Source: Actinocatenispora rupis (GTDB lineage: Bacteria; Actinomycetota; Actinomycetes; Mycobacteriales; Micromonosporaceae). Taken from it: 32,042 bases of DNA. Made by a program: the position numbers and the translations under genes. Below the pieces are notes generated by a model. The model did no database searches, was not told the origin of the DNA, and saw only the letters and a program-made list of their open reading frames with translations. Below, piece by piece: positions 15,463-23,260 of the stretch. The stretch is taken from NCBI RefSeq assembly GCF_016861975.1, contig NZ_BOMB01000039.1, positions 1 through 32,042 on the forward strand. The letters are read 5' to 3'. The stretch's first letter is position 1. The number at the start of each line of letters is the position of its first letter.

Positions 15463-16857
15463 ATGTGGCCCGGCGCGATCCCGCCGACCGGCCCGGCGCG
15501 CGGCACGCGTCGGGCCCGTGCCGTACTGGCCGTTCTGGCCGGTGCCGTCCTGCTGCTGACCGCCTGCACCGACACCCCCACCCCCACCCCGGTACGCAGC
15601 GGGTCGCCGGCGGCGAGCCCCGGCACCGGACCGGACTGGACCACGTACCACGGGGACGGGGCGCGGTCCGGCACGGGCCCGGCGGTCCGCGGCACGTCGG
15701 TGGTGTGGCGGGCCCGCCTCGACGGCGCCGTCTACGGCCAGCCCCTCGTACTCGGCAACCTGGTCGTCGCCGCCACCGAACACGACTCGCTGTACGGGCT
15801 GGACGAGCGGACCGGCACCGTCCGCTGGCACCGCTCCCTCGGTACTCCCGTGCCCCGGTCGGACCTGCCGTGCGGAAACATCGACCCGCTCGGCATCACC
15901 GGCACCCCGGCGTACGACCCGGCGACGCGGACGGTCTTCGCGGTCACCGAGACGACCGGGTTCCACCACACGCTCGTCGGGCTCGACCCGCGTACCGGCA
16001 GCGTCCGGACGCGCCGCGACCTGCCGTCCGGACACGCGCAGTACGACCAGCAGCGGTCGGCGCTGCTCGTCGCGCACGGCCACGTGTACGTCGCGTTCGG
16101 CGGCCTGTACGGCGACTGCGGCCCGTACGTCGGGTCGGTGCTGGGTGTTCCGACGTCCGGCGACGGCCCGGTCCTGGCGTACCGGGTGCCGACGGCGCGG
16201 GAGGGCGGCAGCTGGGCGACCGGCGGCCCCACCCTCGGCCCCGACGGCACCGTGTACGTCTCGGTCGGCAACGGCGCCGCCACCTCCGGCCGGTACGACG
16301 GGAGCGACGCGGTCCTCGCGCTCGACGCGAACCTGCACCGCACCGGGTACTTCGCGCCGGCCGAGTGGGCCGACGACAACGCCAACGACCTCGACCTCGG
16401 CTCCATGTCGCCCGCCGTACTGGACAGCGGCCGGATCGTCATCGCCGGCAAGCGCGGCACCGGCTACCTGCTCGACGCGGCGCGGCTCGGCGAGGTCGGC
16501 GGGCAGCTCGACAGCAGCGCGGTGTGCGCCGCGTTCGGCGGCCCCGCGCACCGCGGCACCATCGCGTACCTGCCGTGCCAGGGCGGCGGGGTGGCCGCCG
16601 TCGACACCACCGGCGACCGGCTGCGGCTCCGGTGGCACGGCCCCGCCGCCGCCACCGGCTCCCCCGTACTGGCCGGCGACCGGCTCTGGGTCGCCGACAC
16701 CGACGACGGCACCCTGTACGCGCTGGACGCGGCCACCGGCCGCACCGCCGCGACCGTACGGCTGGGCGAGGAGCTGCCGCACTTCGCCTCGCCCACCCCG
16801 GCGCACGGCCTGCTGTTCACCGGCACCCTGCACGGCGTCACCGCCGTCGGCCGGTGA
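15463..16857 (+). CDS. PQQ-like beta-propeller lipoprotein
   Basis: A 464-aa exported lipoprotein. After a basic start and hydrophobic stretch comes the lipobox LLTAC with the lipidated Cys35, then a Thr/Pro-rich linker. The rest is a repeated propeller with blades such as VVAATEHDSLYGLDERTGTVRWHRSL, split as NLVVAATEHDSLYGL and DERTGTVRWHRSL, and LWVADTDDGTLYALDAATG, the usual PQQ_2/PQQ_3 repeats. No catalytic Ca/PQQ dehydrogenase motif is seen, so it is probably a binding or scaffold protein at the outer face of the membrane. An in-frame GTG directly precedes the ATG at 15463; either may be used. Confidence 0.87.
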   Translation: MWPGAIPPTGPARGTRRARAVLAVLAGAVLLLTACTDTPTPTPVRSGSPAASPGTGPDWTTYHGDGARSGTGPAVRGTSVVWRARLDGAVYGQPLVLGNLVVAATEHDSLYGLDERTGTVRWHRSLGTPVPRSDLPCGNIDPLGITGTPAYDPATRTVFAVTETTGFHHTLVGLDPRTGSVRTRRDLPSGHAQYDQQRSALLVAHGHVYVAFGGLYGDCGPYVGSVLGVPTSGDGPVLAYRVPTAREGGSWATGGPTLGPDGTVYVSVGNGAATSGRYDGSDAVLALDANLHRTGYFAPAEWADDNANDLDLGSMSPAVLDSGRIVIAGKRGTGYLLDAARLGEVGGQLDSSAVCAAFGGPAHRGTIAYLPCQGGGVAAVDTTGDRLRLRWHGPAAATGSPVLAGDRLWVADTDDGTLYALDAATGRTAATVRLGEELPHFASPTPAHGLLFTGTLHGVTAVGR

Positions 16858-16861
16858 CGGG

Positions 16862-18340
16862 TCAGCGGCGGGTGAGCGGGATGCTCAGCACCGCCTCGGT
16901 ACCCGGGCCCGGGTCGCGCGGGCGCAGCTCGATCGTGCCGCGCAGCTCGCCGGTCACGAGCGTACGGACGATCTGGAGGCCGAGCCGGTCGCTGCGGTCC
17001 AGGTCGAACCCGTCCGGCAGGCCACTGCCCGCGTCGCACACCGTCACGTCGACCTGCCGGCGCCGGCGCCGCGCGGACACCACCACCTCGCCGGACTCCC
17101 CCGGTGGGTACGCGTGCTCCGCGGCGTTCTGCAGCAGTTCGTTGAGGACCATCACCAGCGGCGTCGCGACCTCGGCCGGGAGTACGCCGAAGGTGCCCTC
17201 GCGGCGGAAGACGACCTTGGACTCGGCGGCGGCGACCTCGCCGGCCATCGACGCCACCCGGTCCACGATCGTGTCGAACTCGACCGCCTCGTCCGAGGTG
17301 AACGACAGCGTCTCGTGCACCAGCGCGATCGACGCGACCCGCCGTACGGACTCCTCCAGCGCGACCCGCGCCTGCGGTACGGATCGCCTGGCCTGCAAGC
17401 GAAGCAGCGCGGCGACGGTCTGCAGGTTGTTCTTGACCCGGTGGTGGATCTCGCGGATCGTGGCGTCCTTGGTGAGCAGCGCGCGGTCCCGCCGGCGTAC
17501 CTCGGTGACGTCGCGGACGAGCACCAGCGCGCCGGCCGGCTCGTGCTCGGGCAGCAGCGGCAGCGCGCGCATCAGGACGCTCGCGCCCCGCGCGTCGATC
17601 TCCTTGCGGGCCGGCGCCTCCCCGGCCAGCGCGGCGAGGATCCGCTCGGTGGCCTCGCTGCCCTCCAACGGGTCGTCGGCGAGCCGGCCGGTCAGCGCGG
17701 CCAGGTCCTCGCCGATCAGGTCACCGGGCAACCCCATCCGCCGGTACGCGGACTGCGCATTGGGGCTGGCGTAAGTGGCCTTGCCGTTCTCGTCCAGGCG
17801 GACCAGGCCGTCGCCGATCCGCGGCGCCGAGGTCGTCTCCCCCGGGTGGTGCGGCGGCGGGAACGTGCCGTGCGTGAGCATCAGCGCCAGGTCGTCGGCG
17901 ATCGTCAGGTAGTTCAGCTCCAACTTCCCCGGCGTACGCGCGTCGGACAGGTTGGTGTCGCGCCCCACCACCGCGATGATCTCGTCGCTGCCCCGCCGCC
18001 GTACGGGGATGGCCTCGTGCCGCGCCGGCGTGTCCCCGTACCAGACGGGGTCGCCCTCGCGCCAGATCCGCCGCTCCGCGCGGGCGATCTCCAGGTGCGC
18101 GAAGTCCGGCCCGCCGGCCTCCCGCCCCACCTGGTCGTCCTGGTACGCGGTGGGCGCGGTGGTGGGGCGGACCTGCGCGACGCACCGGAACAGTTCGCCG
18201 GAGGTCGGCACCCACAGCAGCAGGTCGGCGAAGGACAGGTCCGACAGCAGCTGCCAGTCGCCCGCCAACCGGTGCAGATGTTCGATATCGGCCGGGCCGA
18301 GACTCGTGTACTCCTCGACCAGGTCCCGCAGTGTCGACAC
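16862..18340 (-). CDS. pdtaS: PdtaS-type sensor histidine kinase
   Basis: A 492-aa soluble sensor kinase of the HisKA_2/HWE group. The N-terminal GAF-like domain starts MSTLRDLVEEYTSLGPADIE and contains DWQLLSDLSFADLLLWVP, close to M. tuberculosis PdtaS (Rv3220c). A PAS domain follows (about 175-285). The phospho-accepting His is in IREIHHRVKNNLQT (about residue 300), then the N box NELLQNAAEHAYP and the G box DAGSGLPDGF. In mycobacteria PdtaS phosphorylates PdtaR, an RNA-binding antiterminator; no pdtaR is in this window. The GTG at 18340 fits the family start and has TAGGCT 7 nt upstream with no ribosome site, so it is likely leaderless. Confidence 0.92.
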   Translation of the reverse strand: MSTLRDLVEEYTSLGPADIEHLHRLAGDWQLLSDLSFADLLLWVPTSGELFRCVAQVRPTTAPTAYQDDQVGREAGGPDFAHLEIARAERRIWREGDPVWYGDTPARHEAIPVRRRGSDEIIAVVGRDTNLSDARTPGKLELNYLTIADDLALMLTHGTFPPPHHPGETTSAPRIGDGLVRLDENGKATYASPNAQSAYRRMGLPGDLIGEDLAALTGRLADDPLEGSEATERILAALAGEAPARKEIDARGASVLMRALPLLPEHEPAGALVLVRDVTEVRRRDRALLTKDATIREIHHRVKNNLQTVAALLRLQARRSVPQARVALEESVRRVASIALVHETLSFTSDEAVEFDTIVDRVASMAGEVAAAESKVVFRREGTFGVLPAEVATPLVMVLNELLQNAAEHAYPPGESGEVVVSARRRRRQVDVTVCDAGSGLPDGFDLDRSDRLGLQIVRTLVTGELRGTIELRPRDPGPGTEAVLSIPLTRR

Positions 18341-18347
18341 GCGCCCC

Positions 18348-18353
18348 AGCCTA
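18348..18353 (-). promoter_or_regulatory. Leaderless -10 element of pdtaS
   Basis: TAGGCT on the minus strand ends 7 nt before the GTG at 18340. It fits the TANNNT -10 consensus well and gives a transcript that begins at the start codon. Confidence 0.55.
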
Positions 18354-18460
18354 GGTGTTGGCCCCGCCGGTACCGGCGCGCCCGGCGGCCGACGGCGCGC
18401 CACCGGTCGTGCCGCGCTCGGGGCTGCGCGCCACCGCCCGCGCCGCCCCGACCGGGAATA

Positions 18461-18481
18461 CTTGACGATGCAAGGACCTTG
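18461..18481. promoter_or_regulatory. Operator-like CTTG/CAAG repeats before the dioxygenase gene
   Basis: CTTG (18461-18464) and CAAG (18471-18474) form an inverted repeat with a 6-bp centre. The CAAG also forms a second, perfect repeat CAAGG-A-CCTTG (18471-18481). Both lie 9-29 bp before the ATG at 18490. Inverted CTTG...CAAG sites in a promoter are typical of HxlR/MarR-type repressors. No such regulator gene is in the window. Confidence 0.45.
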
Positions 18482-18489
18482 TTCCTGAC

Positions 18490-19269
18490 ATGACCGACCG
18501 CATGCCCGTGCTGTACCTGGGGCACGGTGCCCCGCCGCTCGCCGACGACCCGGTGTGGACCCGCGAACTCGCCGCCTGGTCCGGCGACCTGCCGCGCCCG
18601 AAGGCCATCCTGGTCGTGTCCGCGCACTGGGAGGAGGCGCCGCTCACCCTCGGCGCCACCCGCCAGGTCCCCCTCGTGTACGACTTCTGGGGCTTTCCGC
18701 AGCACTACTACACCGTCCGGTACGACGCGCCCGGAGCGCCCGAACTCGCCGCGAAGGTCCGCGCGCTGGTGGGCACGAAGTACCCGACGCGGGACGATCC
18801 GGAGCGCGGCCTCGACCACGGCGCGTACGTGCCGCTCGTCGAGATGTACCCCGGGGCGGACGTCCCGGTCCTCCAGATCTCCATGCCCACCCTCGACCCC
18901 CGCCGCCTGTACGAGGTGGGCCGGCTCCTCGCGCCGCTGCGCCGGGAGGGCGTACTGATCGTCGGATCCGGCTTCCTGACGCACAACCTGTCCTGTGTGG
19001 ACTTCCACGCCGGGGTCGACGCGCCGCCGCCGTCGTTCATGACCGAGTTCGACGACTGGGCCGCGCGGGCGCTGGACGCCGGCGACGTGGATGCGTTGCT
19101 GGACTTCGGACACAAGGCGCCGGCCGCCCGACTGGCGCACCCGCGCAGCGAGCACTTCGCCCCGCTGTTCGTCTCGCTCGGTGCCGCCGAGGACACCCTC
19201 GCCGACCACCGCACCCCCGTCACCGGCTTCTGGTACGGGCTGTCCAAGCGCTCGTTCCAGTTCGACTGA
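18490..19269 (+). CDS. DODA-type extradiol dioxygenase (YgiD family)
   Basis: A 259-aa non-haem metalloenzyme of the class III extradiol ring-cleavage family, related to plant 4,5-DOPA dioxygenase and E. coli YgiD. Metal and active-site residues are in YLGHGAPPLA (His), VSAHWEEAPL (His), RGLDHGAYVPL (His) and HPRSEHFAPLF (His, Glu). The size matches the family. Cellular substrates of bacterial members are often unclear, and simple phenolics or quinone stress are suspected. The ATG at 18490 is used; no strong ribosome site is seen. The operator-like repeats upstream suggest induction by a small molecule. Confidence 0.92.
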   Translation: MTDRMPVLYLGHGAPPLADDPVWTRELAAWSGDLPRPKAILVVSAHWEEAPLTLGATRQVPLVYDFWGFPQHYYTVRYDAPGAPELAAKVRALVGTKYPTRDDPERGLDHGAYVPLVEMYPGADVPVLQISMPTLDPRRLYEVGRLLAPLRREGVLIVGSGFLTHNLSCVDFHAGVDAPPPSFMTEFDDWAARALDAGDVDALLDFGHKAPAARLAHPRSEHFAPLFVSLGAAEDTLADHRTPVTGFWYGLSKRSFQFD

Positions 19270-19278
19270 CGCGCGGTC

Positions 19279-19315
19279 CGACCGTCCACGATGGAATGTC
19301 CACCGTGGACGGTCG
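19279..19315. terminator. Shared terminator between convergent dioxygenase and proX genes
   Basis: An 11-bp perfect stem (CGACCGTCCAC at 19279-19289 with 19305-19315) and a 15-nt loop fill the 52-bp gap between the two stops. The symmetry lets it serve both strands. Confidence 0.6.
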
Positions 19316-19321
19316 CAGCCG

Positions 19322-20287
19322 CTACTCGAGGAGGCCCTCGGACTTCATCCAGTCCCGCGCGACCAGTACCGGCTCCTGGCCCTCCACGTCCACCTTGGCG
19401 TTGAGCTTCCGCATCACCTTGGTGGACAGCTTCGCCGCGATCTGCTTCTCGATGTCCGCGATCTGCGGGTACCGCTGCATCACCGAGTGGCGGACCGTCA
19501 GCGCCGGGTTGTAGATCGGGAAGAAGTGCCTGTCGTCGGCCAGGGTCGTCAGGTGCAGCGCCGGGATCCGGCCGTCGGTGTCGAACACCTCGCCGAACAG
19601 GCACGTGCCCTTCGCCGTCGCGTCGTACACGACGCCGGTGTCGAGCTTCTTCACCTGACCGGACGGCGGCTTCGGGATCCCGTACGCCTTCAGCATTCCG
19701 GCGAAGCCGTCGACCCGGGAGTAGAACTCGGTCTCCAGGCAGAAGGTCCGCTGGGCCGGCGGCACCTTCTTCATGTCCGACAACGACTTCAGCCCGTACT
19801 TCTTCGCGTTCGGCCCGGTCACCGCCATCGCGTACGTGTTGTTGAACGGCGCGTACGACAGCCAGTCGATCCGGTGCTGCGCCAGGTCCGCCTTCCGCAC
19901 CGCGTCGTACTGCTGCTGCGGGTCCGGGATCGGCTTGTCCTTGCCCATGTACGTGATCCACGCGGTGCCGGTGTACTCCCAGCCCATGTCGGCCTCGCCG
20001 CGCTCGATCGCCTTGCGCGAGTTGATACTGCCCTGCACGTTGGTCTTGTCGACGACCTTCGCGCCGGCGGCCTTGAGCGCCAGTACGGTGATCTTGCCGA
20101 GCAGGATCTGTTCGGTGAAGTTCTTCGACGTCACCGACAGCGTCGCGCCCTTGAGACTGCCCGCCTGGATGGACTTCCCGGTGACGTCGGGGGCGAACTG
20201 CGACGCCGGCTTCAGTCCGCATCCGGTCGCCGCCAACCCCAGCACGGCCACCGCGGCCACCGCCGCCGGGAGCCTCCGCACCCTCAT
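19322..20287 (-). CDS. proX: Glycine betaine/choline-type ABC transporter substrate-binding lipoprotein
   Basis: A 321-aa lipoprotein that binds an osmoprotectant outside the cell and passes it to the membrane pores encoded upstream. The lipobox LAATGC gives lipidated Cys23. The OpuAC-like fold starts SVTSKNFTEQILLGKI, and the sequence includes WEYTGTAWITYMG, FCLETEFYSRVDGF and FDTDGRIPALHLTTL, which are typical of the OpuC/ProX group for quaternary amines. The ATG at 20287 overlaps the permease stop by 4 nt. It is the last gene of a four-gene operon and ends in a shared terminator. The exact ligand (betaine, carnitine, choline, ergothioneine-like) is not resolved. Confidence 0.9.
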   Translation of the reverse strand: MRVRRLPAAVAAVAVLGLAATGCGLKPASQFAPDVTGKSIQAGSLKGATLSVTSKNFTEQILLGKITVLALKAAGAKVVDKTNVQGSINSRKAIERGEADMGWEYTGTAWITYMGKDKPIPDPQQQYDAVRKADLAQHRIDWLSYAPFNNTYAMAVTGPNAKKYGLKSLSDMKKVPPAQRTFCLETEFYSRVDGFAGMLKAYGIPKPPSGQVKKLDTGVVYDATAKGTCLFGEVFDTDGRIPALHLTTLADDRHFFPIYNPALTVRHSVMQRYPQIADIEKQIAAKLSTKVMRKLNAKVDVEGQEPVLVARDWMKSEGLLE

Positions 20288-21072
20288 GCCTTGATTCCCT
20301 TCGGACGCAGGTACCGTTCGGCGAGCCCGGCGAGCCAGTCCACGAACAGCGCCAGGCACGCCACCAGGACGCTGCCGGTGACGAGCACGTTGTACCGCTG
20401 GAGCTGCACCCCGGTGCTGATCATCTCGCCGAGCCCACCCGCGCCGATCAGCGACGACAGCGCGGCGACCCCGATCAGCAGCACCAGCGTGGTGCGTACG
20501 CCGGCCAGGATCACCGGTACCGCAAGGGGAAGCTCGACCTTGAACAGGACCGCGGCGGCGGACATGCCGATGCCGCGGCCGGCCTCCTTGAGCGACGGGT
20601 CGATCTGCTGGAGGCCGACCATGGTGTTGCGCAACGACGGCAGCACCGCGTAGATGATCAGCGCCACCACGGCGACCTCGAACCCGGTCTTCCACAGCAC
20701 GGCCAGCAGCACGATGATGCCGATCGCCGGCGCACCCTGACCGATGTTCGCCAGCGCCAGTACGACCGGGGTCGCGAGCCGCATTCCCTTGCGGGACAAC
20801 AGGATCCCGAGCGGGATCGCGATGAGCAGAACGAACACCCCGGCGACCACGGTGAGTTCCAGGTGTTCCAGCAGCTTCGACAGCATGTACGACGTCTGCA
20901 GCGTGGTGCGCGCGTTCGCGTCGGGGTGGGTGGAGCGCACGTAGAGCCAGTCGGCGACGAGCGCGCACACGATGAGCAGCGGCGTGCCGATCAGGTACCA
21001 GGTGCGCCGGGGCTTGGCCTTCACCGCGGCCGACGGTTGCGCGGCGACCTCGGTGTCGGGGGCAACGGTCAT
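20284..21072 (-). CDS. Osmoprotectant ABC transporter permease, second copy
   Basis: A 262-aa inner-membrane permease with about six hydrophobic segments. A cytoplasmic N-terminus (residues 1-25) is followed by a first helix (YLIGTPLLIVCALVADWLYV), an outside loop and the BPD_transp_1 domain. The EAA-type coupling motif that touches the ATPase is EAGRGIGMSAAAVLFKVELP. It is homologous to the other permease of the operon (ProW/ProZ in actinobacteria), so the pore is presumably a heterodimer. Its ATG overlaps the ATPase stop (ATGA), and its stop overlaps the proX start. Confidence 0.9.
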   Translation of the reverse strand: MTVAPDTEVAAQPSAAVKAKPRRTWYLIGTPLLIVCALVADWLYVRSTHPDANARTTLQTSYMLSKLLEHLELTVVAGVFVLLIAIPLGILLSRKGMRLATPVVLALANIGQGAPAIGIIVLLAVLWKTGFEVAVVALIIYAVLPSLRNTMVGLQQIDPSLKEAGRGIGMSAAAVLFKVELPLAVPVILAGVRTTLVLLIGVAALSSLIGAGGLGEMISTGVQLQRYNVLVTGSVLVACLALFVDWLAGLAERYLRPKGIKA

Positions 21073-22265
21073 GCGGACCCCTCCCCGACCGACGCCGGCG
21101 CGGCCTGCTTCGCCTGCTCGCGCAGCTGCTGGATCGCCGACTGCACGGTGTTCAGCGACACCAGCCCGATGTACTGCCGGCGCCGCGTCACCGGTACGAA
21201 GTCGGTGTCGGAGCCGAGCAGCGCCTCCAGCCCGGCCTGCAGGTCGGCGCGGCCGGAGATGGTGGTGGTGATGGGCGTCCCGTACTCCGACACCGGTCCG
21301 GTCTTGCCGTCCAGGTCCTCGATGCTGGCCCACTGCACCGGCGACGAGTTCTTGTCGAGTACGACCGCCCACGGCTCCTCGGCCTCGGCGAGTCGACTGT
21401 GGACGGTCGCGGCGTCGTCCGTGGCCTTGGCCGTCACACCGGCACCCAGGTCCACGTCGGCGATCCTGGTGACGTGCAACAGTTTCATCGCGCCGCCCTC
21501 GCCGATGAAGCCGCGGACGAAGTCGTTCGCCGGCCGCGCCAGGATCTCCGCCGGCTCCGCGTACTGCACGATGTGGGAGCCCTCGGACAGCACCGCGATC
21601 CGGTCGCCGAGCTTGACCGCCTCGTCGAAGTCGTGCGTGACGAACACGATCGTCTTGTGCAGCTCCTCCTGCAGCCGCAGCAGTTCGTCCTGCAACCGGC
21701 CGCGGGTGATCGGGTCGACCGCGCCGAACGGCTCGTCCATGAGCAGGACGGGCGGGTCCGCGGCGAGCGCCCGCGCCACCCCGACGCGCTGCTGCTGACC
21801 GCCGGAAAGCTGACGGGGGAAGCGATCCCGGTAGTTCGCCGGGTCCAGCCCGACCAGTTCGAGCATCTCGTCGACGCGCTCGGCGGTCCGCTTCTTGTCC
21901 CACTTCAACATCTTCGGTACGAGCGAGACGTTCTCGGCGATGCTCATGTGCGGGAACAGGCCGCCCTGCTGGATCACGTACCCGACGTGCCGGCGCAGGA
22001 TGTCCGCGGGCCGCCTGCGCGCGTCCTCGCCGCCGATCAGGATCTCGCCGGACGTCGGCTCGATCAGGCGGTTGATGAGCTTCATCGTGGTGGTCTTGCC
22101 GCACCCGGACGGGCCGACCAGCGCGACGATCTCCCCCGCGGGGATCGTCATCGTCACGTCGTCCACGGCGGCCTTCGCCTGCCCCGGGTACTTCTTGGTC
22201 AGGTTGCGCAGCTCGATCTCGACGCCGTGCGCGGCACCGCCAGAGCCGTTTCCGTTGTCAGCCAC
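21069..22265 (-). CDS. proV: Osmoprotectant ABC transporter ATP-binding protein with CBS domains
   Basis: A 398-aa ATPase that drives uptake. Walker A is GPSGCGKTTT (about 51-60), Q-loop and signature LSGGQQQRVGVARAL, Walker B PPVLLMDEPFGAVDP, and the switch His is in FVTHDFDEA. After about residue 265 come two CBS-like segments (TAKATDDAATVHSRL and TDFVPVTRRRQYIGLVSLN), which in OpuA-type ATPases sense ionic strength and gate transport. The GTG at 22265 overlaps the upstream permease stop by 8 nt and has GAGGGGAA in front. Confidence 0.93.
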   Translation of the reverse strand: MADNGNGSGGAAHGVEIELRNLTKKYPGQAKAAVDDVTMTIPAGEIVALVGPSGCGKTTTMKLINRLIEPTSGEILIGGEDARRRPADILRRHVGYVIQQGGLFPHMSIAENVSLVPKMLKWDKKRTAERVDEMLELVGLDPANYRDRFPRQLSGGQQQRVGVARALAADPPVLLMDEPFGAVDPITRGRLQDELLRLQEELHKTIVFVTHDFDEAVKLGDRIAVLSEGSHIVQYAEPAEILARPANDFVRGFIGEGGAMKLLHVTRIADVDLGAGVTAKATDDAATVHSRLAEAEEPWAVVLDKNSSPVQWASIEDLDGKTGPVSEYGTPITTTISGRADLQAGLEALLGSDTDFVPVTRRRQYIGLVSLNTVQSAIQQLREQAKQAAPASVGEGSA

Positions 22266-22905
22266 GGATTCCCCTCGATGTGGTGAGCCGCCCGATGAGG
22301 ACGAAGCACGCGTCGAAGACGAGCGCGAGCAGGATGATGAGCACGGTGCCGGCGAGCGCGGAGTTCACCGCGTTGGCGCCGCCGAGGCGGGCCAGTCCGG
22401 AGAAGATCTGGTCGCCGAGACCCGGCCCCGACACGTACGCCGCGATGGCCGCGACGCCCATGATGAGCTGGGCGGAGACCCGGATGCCGGTGAGGATCAC
22501 CGGCCAGGCGAGCGGCAGTTCCACCTTGAACAGCACCCGCAGGCGGCTCATCCCCATCCCGCGCGCCGCGTCGACCAGTGCGGGGTCCACATTGGACATA
22601 CCGACCACCGAGTTGCGCACGATGGGCAGCAGCGCGTACAGCACGAGCGCGATGACGGACGGCGTCGTACCGAGTCCGAAGGCAGGGATCAGCAGTCCGA
22701 ACAACGCGAACGACGGAATCGTGAACAGCACCGAGGCGATGCCGGTGGCGACCGCCGAGGCGGTCTTGCTGCGGTACGTGATGACCGCGATGATCAGGCC
22801 GATCGCGGTCGCCAGCAGCAGGCACTGCACCACCATGCTCGCGTGCTGGTACGTCTCGAACCAGAGCAGTTCCTGCCGGTTCCGCACGTACTCCCAGAGG
22901 TTCAA
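22258..22905 (-). CDS. Osmoprotectant ABC transporter permease, first copy
   Basis: A 215-aa permease and first gene of the operon. It begins MNLWEYVRNRQELLWFETYQ, like the family, and has five to six hydrophobic helices with the coupling motif DAARGMGMSRLRVLFKVELP. The start is a TTG at 22905, the only in-frame choice that keeps the conserved N-terminus; GAGAGGA lies about 12 nt upstream. A rare TTG start with a long spacing suggests modest translation of the first gene. Partners are proV and the second permease downstream. Confidence 0.9.
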   Translation of the reverse strand: MNLWEYVRNRQELLWFETYQHASMVVQCLLLATAIGLIIAVITYRSKTASAVATGIASVLFTIPSFALFGLLIPAFGLGTTPSVIALVLYALLPIVRNSVVGMSNVDPALVDAARGMGMSRLRVLFKVELPLAWPVILTGIRVSAQLIMGVAAIAAYVSGPGLGDQIFSGLARLGGANAVNSALAGTVLIILLALVFDACFVLIGRLTTSRGIRG

Positions 22906-23193
22906 GCGGTCACCGTCCTCTCACGGGGCCGCGGCCCGGAGTGGGCCGGGGGATCCGGTCGCGGCGCCGGCCCGGCCGTCCGACGCCGATCCGGTCGGCG
23001 GAGGTTGCCGGCCAGCCACCGGCGCTCCGGACCCTAACGGACGACATAGCGCCCATCTTCCCGCTTTTGCCGTGAAGCGCAGCGACGGACGGCGTCCCCG
23101 CGCGGGCACCTCCCGGATTCGTTACATGCATGTGACTCGTTTCACCCAAGGGTGAACGTGTCGGATTACCCGCTCGTCCAGGCACCCAAACAC
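22906..23193 (-). promoter_or_regulatory. Upstream region of the osmoprotectant operon with palindromes
   Basis: No gene is supported in this stretch. It holds a near-perfect 16-bp palindrome, GTTACATGCATGTGAC (23121-23136), and a second inverted repeat, TTCACCC-AA-GGGTGAA (23141-23156). Overlapping both is TGTGA-CTCGTT-TCACC (23131-23146), one base from the CRP consensus. These lie 216-251 bp before the first gene, so a long leader or a distant promoter must be assumed. I could not choose a reliable -10/-35 pair. Confidence 0.5.
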
Positions 23194-23234
23194 GCACGAC
23201 GGCCCGGACACCGTGCGTGTCCGGGCCGTCGTGC
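23194..23234 (-). terminator. Terminator of the SIS-domain gene
   Basis: A perfect 18-bp stem, GCACGACGGCCCGGACAC with its complement (23194-23211 and 23217-23234), closes a 5-nt loop 27 bp after the stop. This is one of the strongest hairpins in the window. Confidence 0.85.
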
Positions 23235-23260
23235 GGCGCAGGGATGTCGGCGCAGGGAGG

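Noticed and set aside
18455-18483. GGAAT...GTT before the dioxygenase gene as a sigma-R promoter
   Set aside because: The spacer is 21 bp rather than 18-19.
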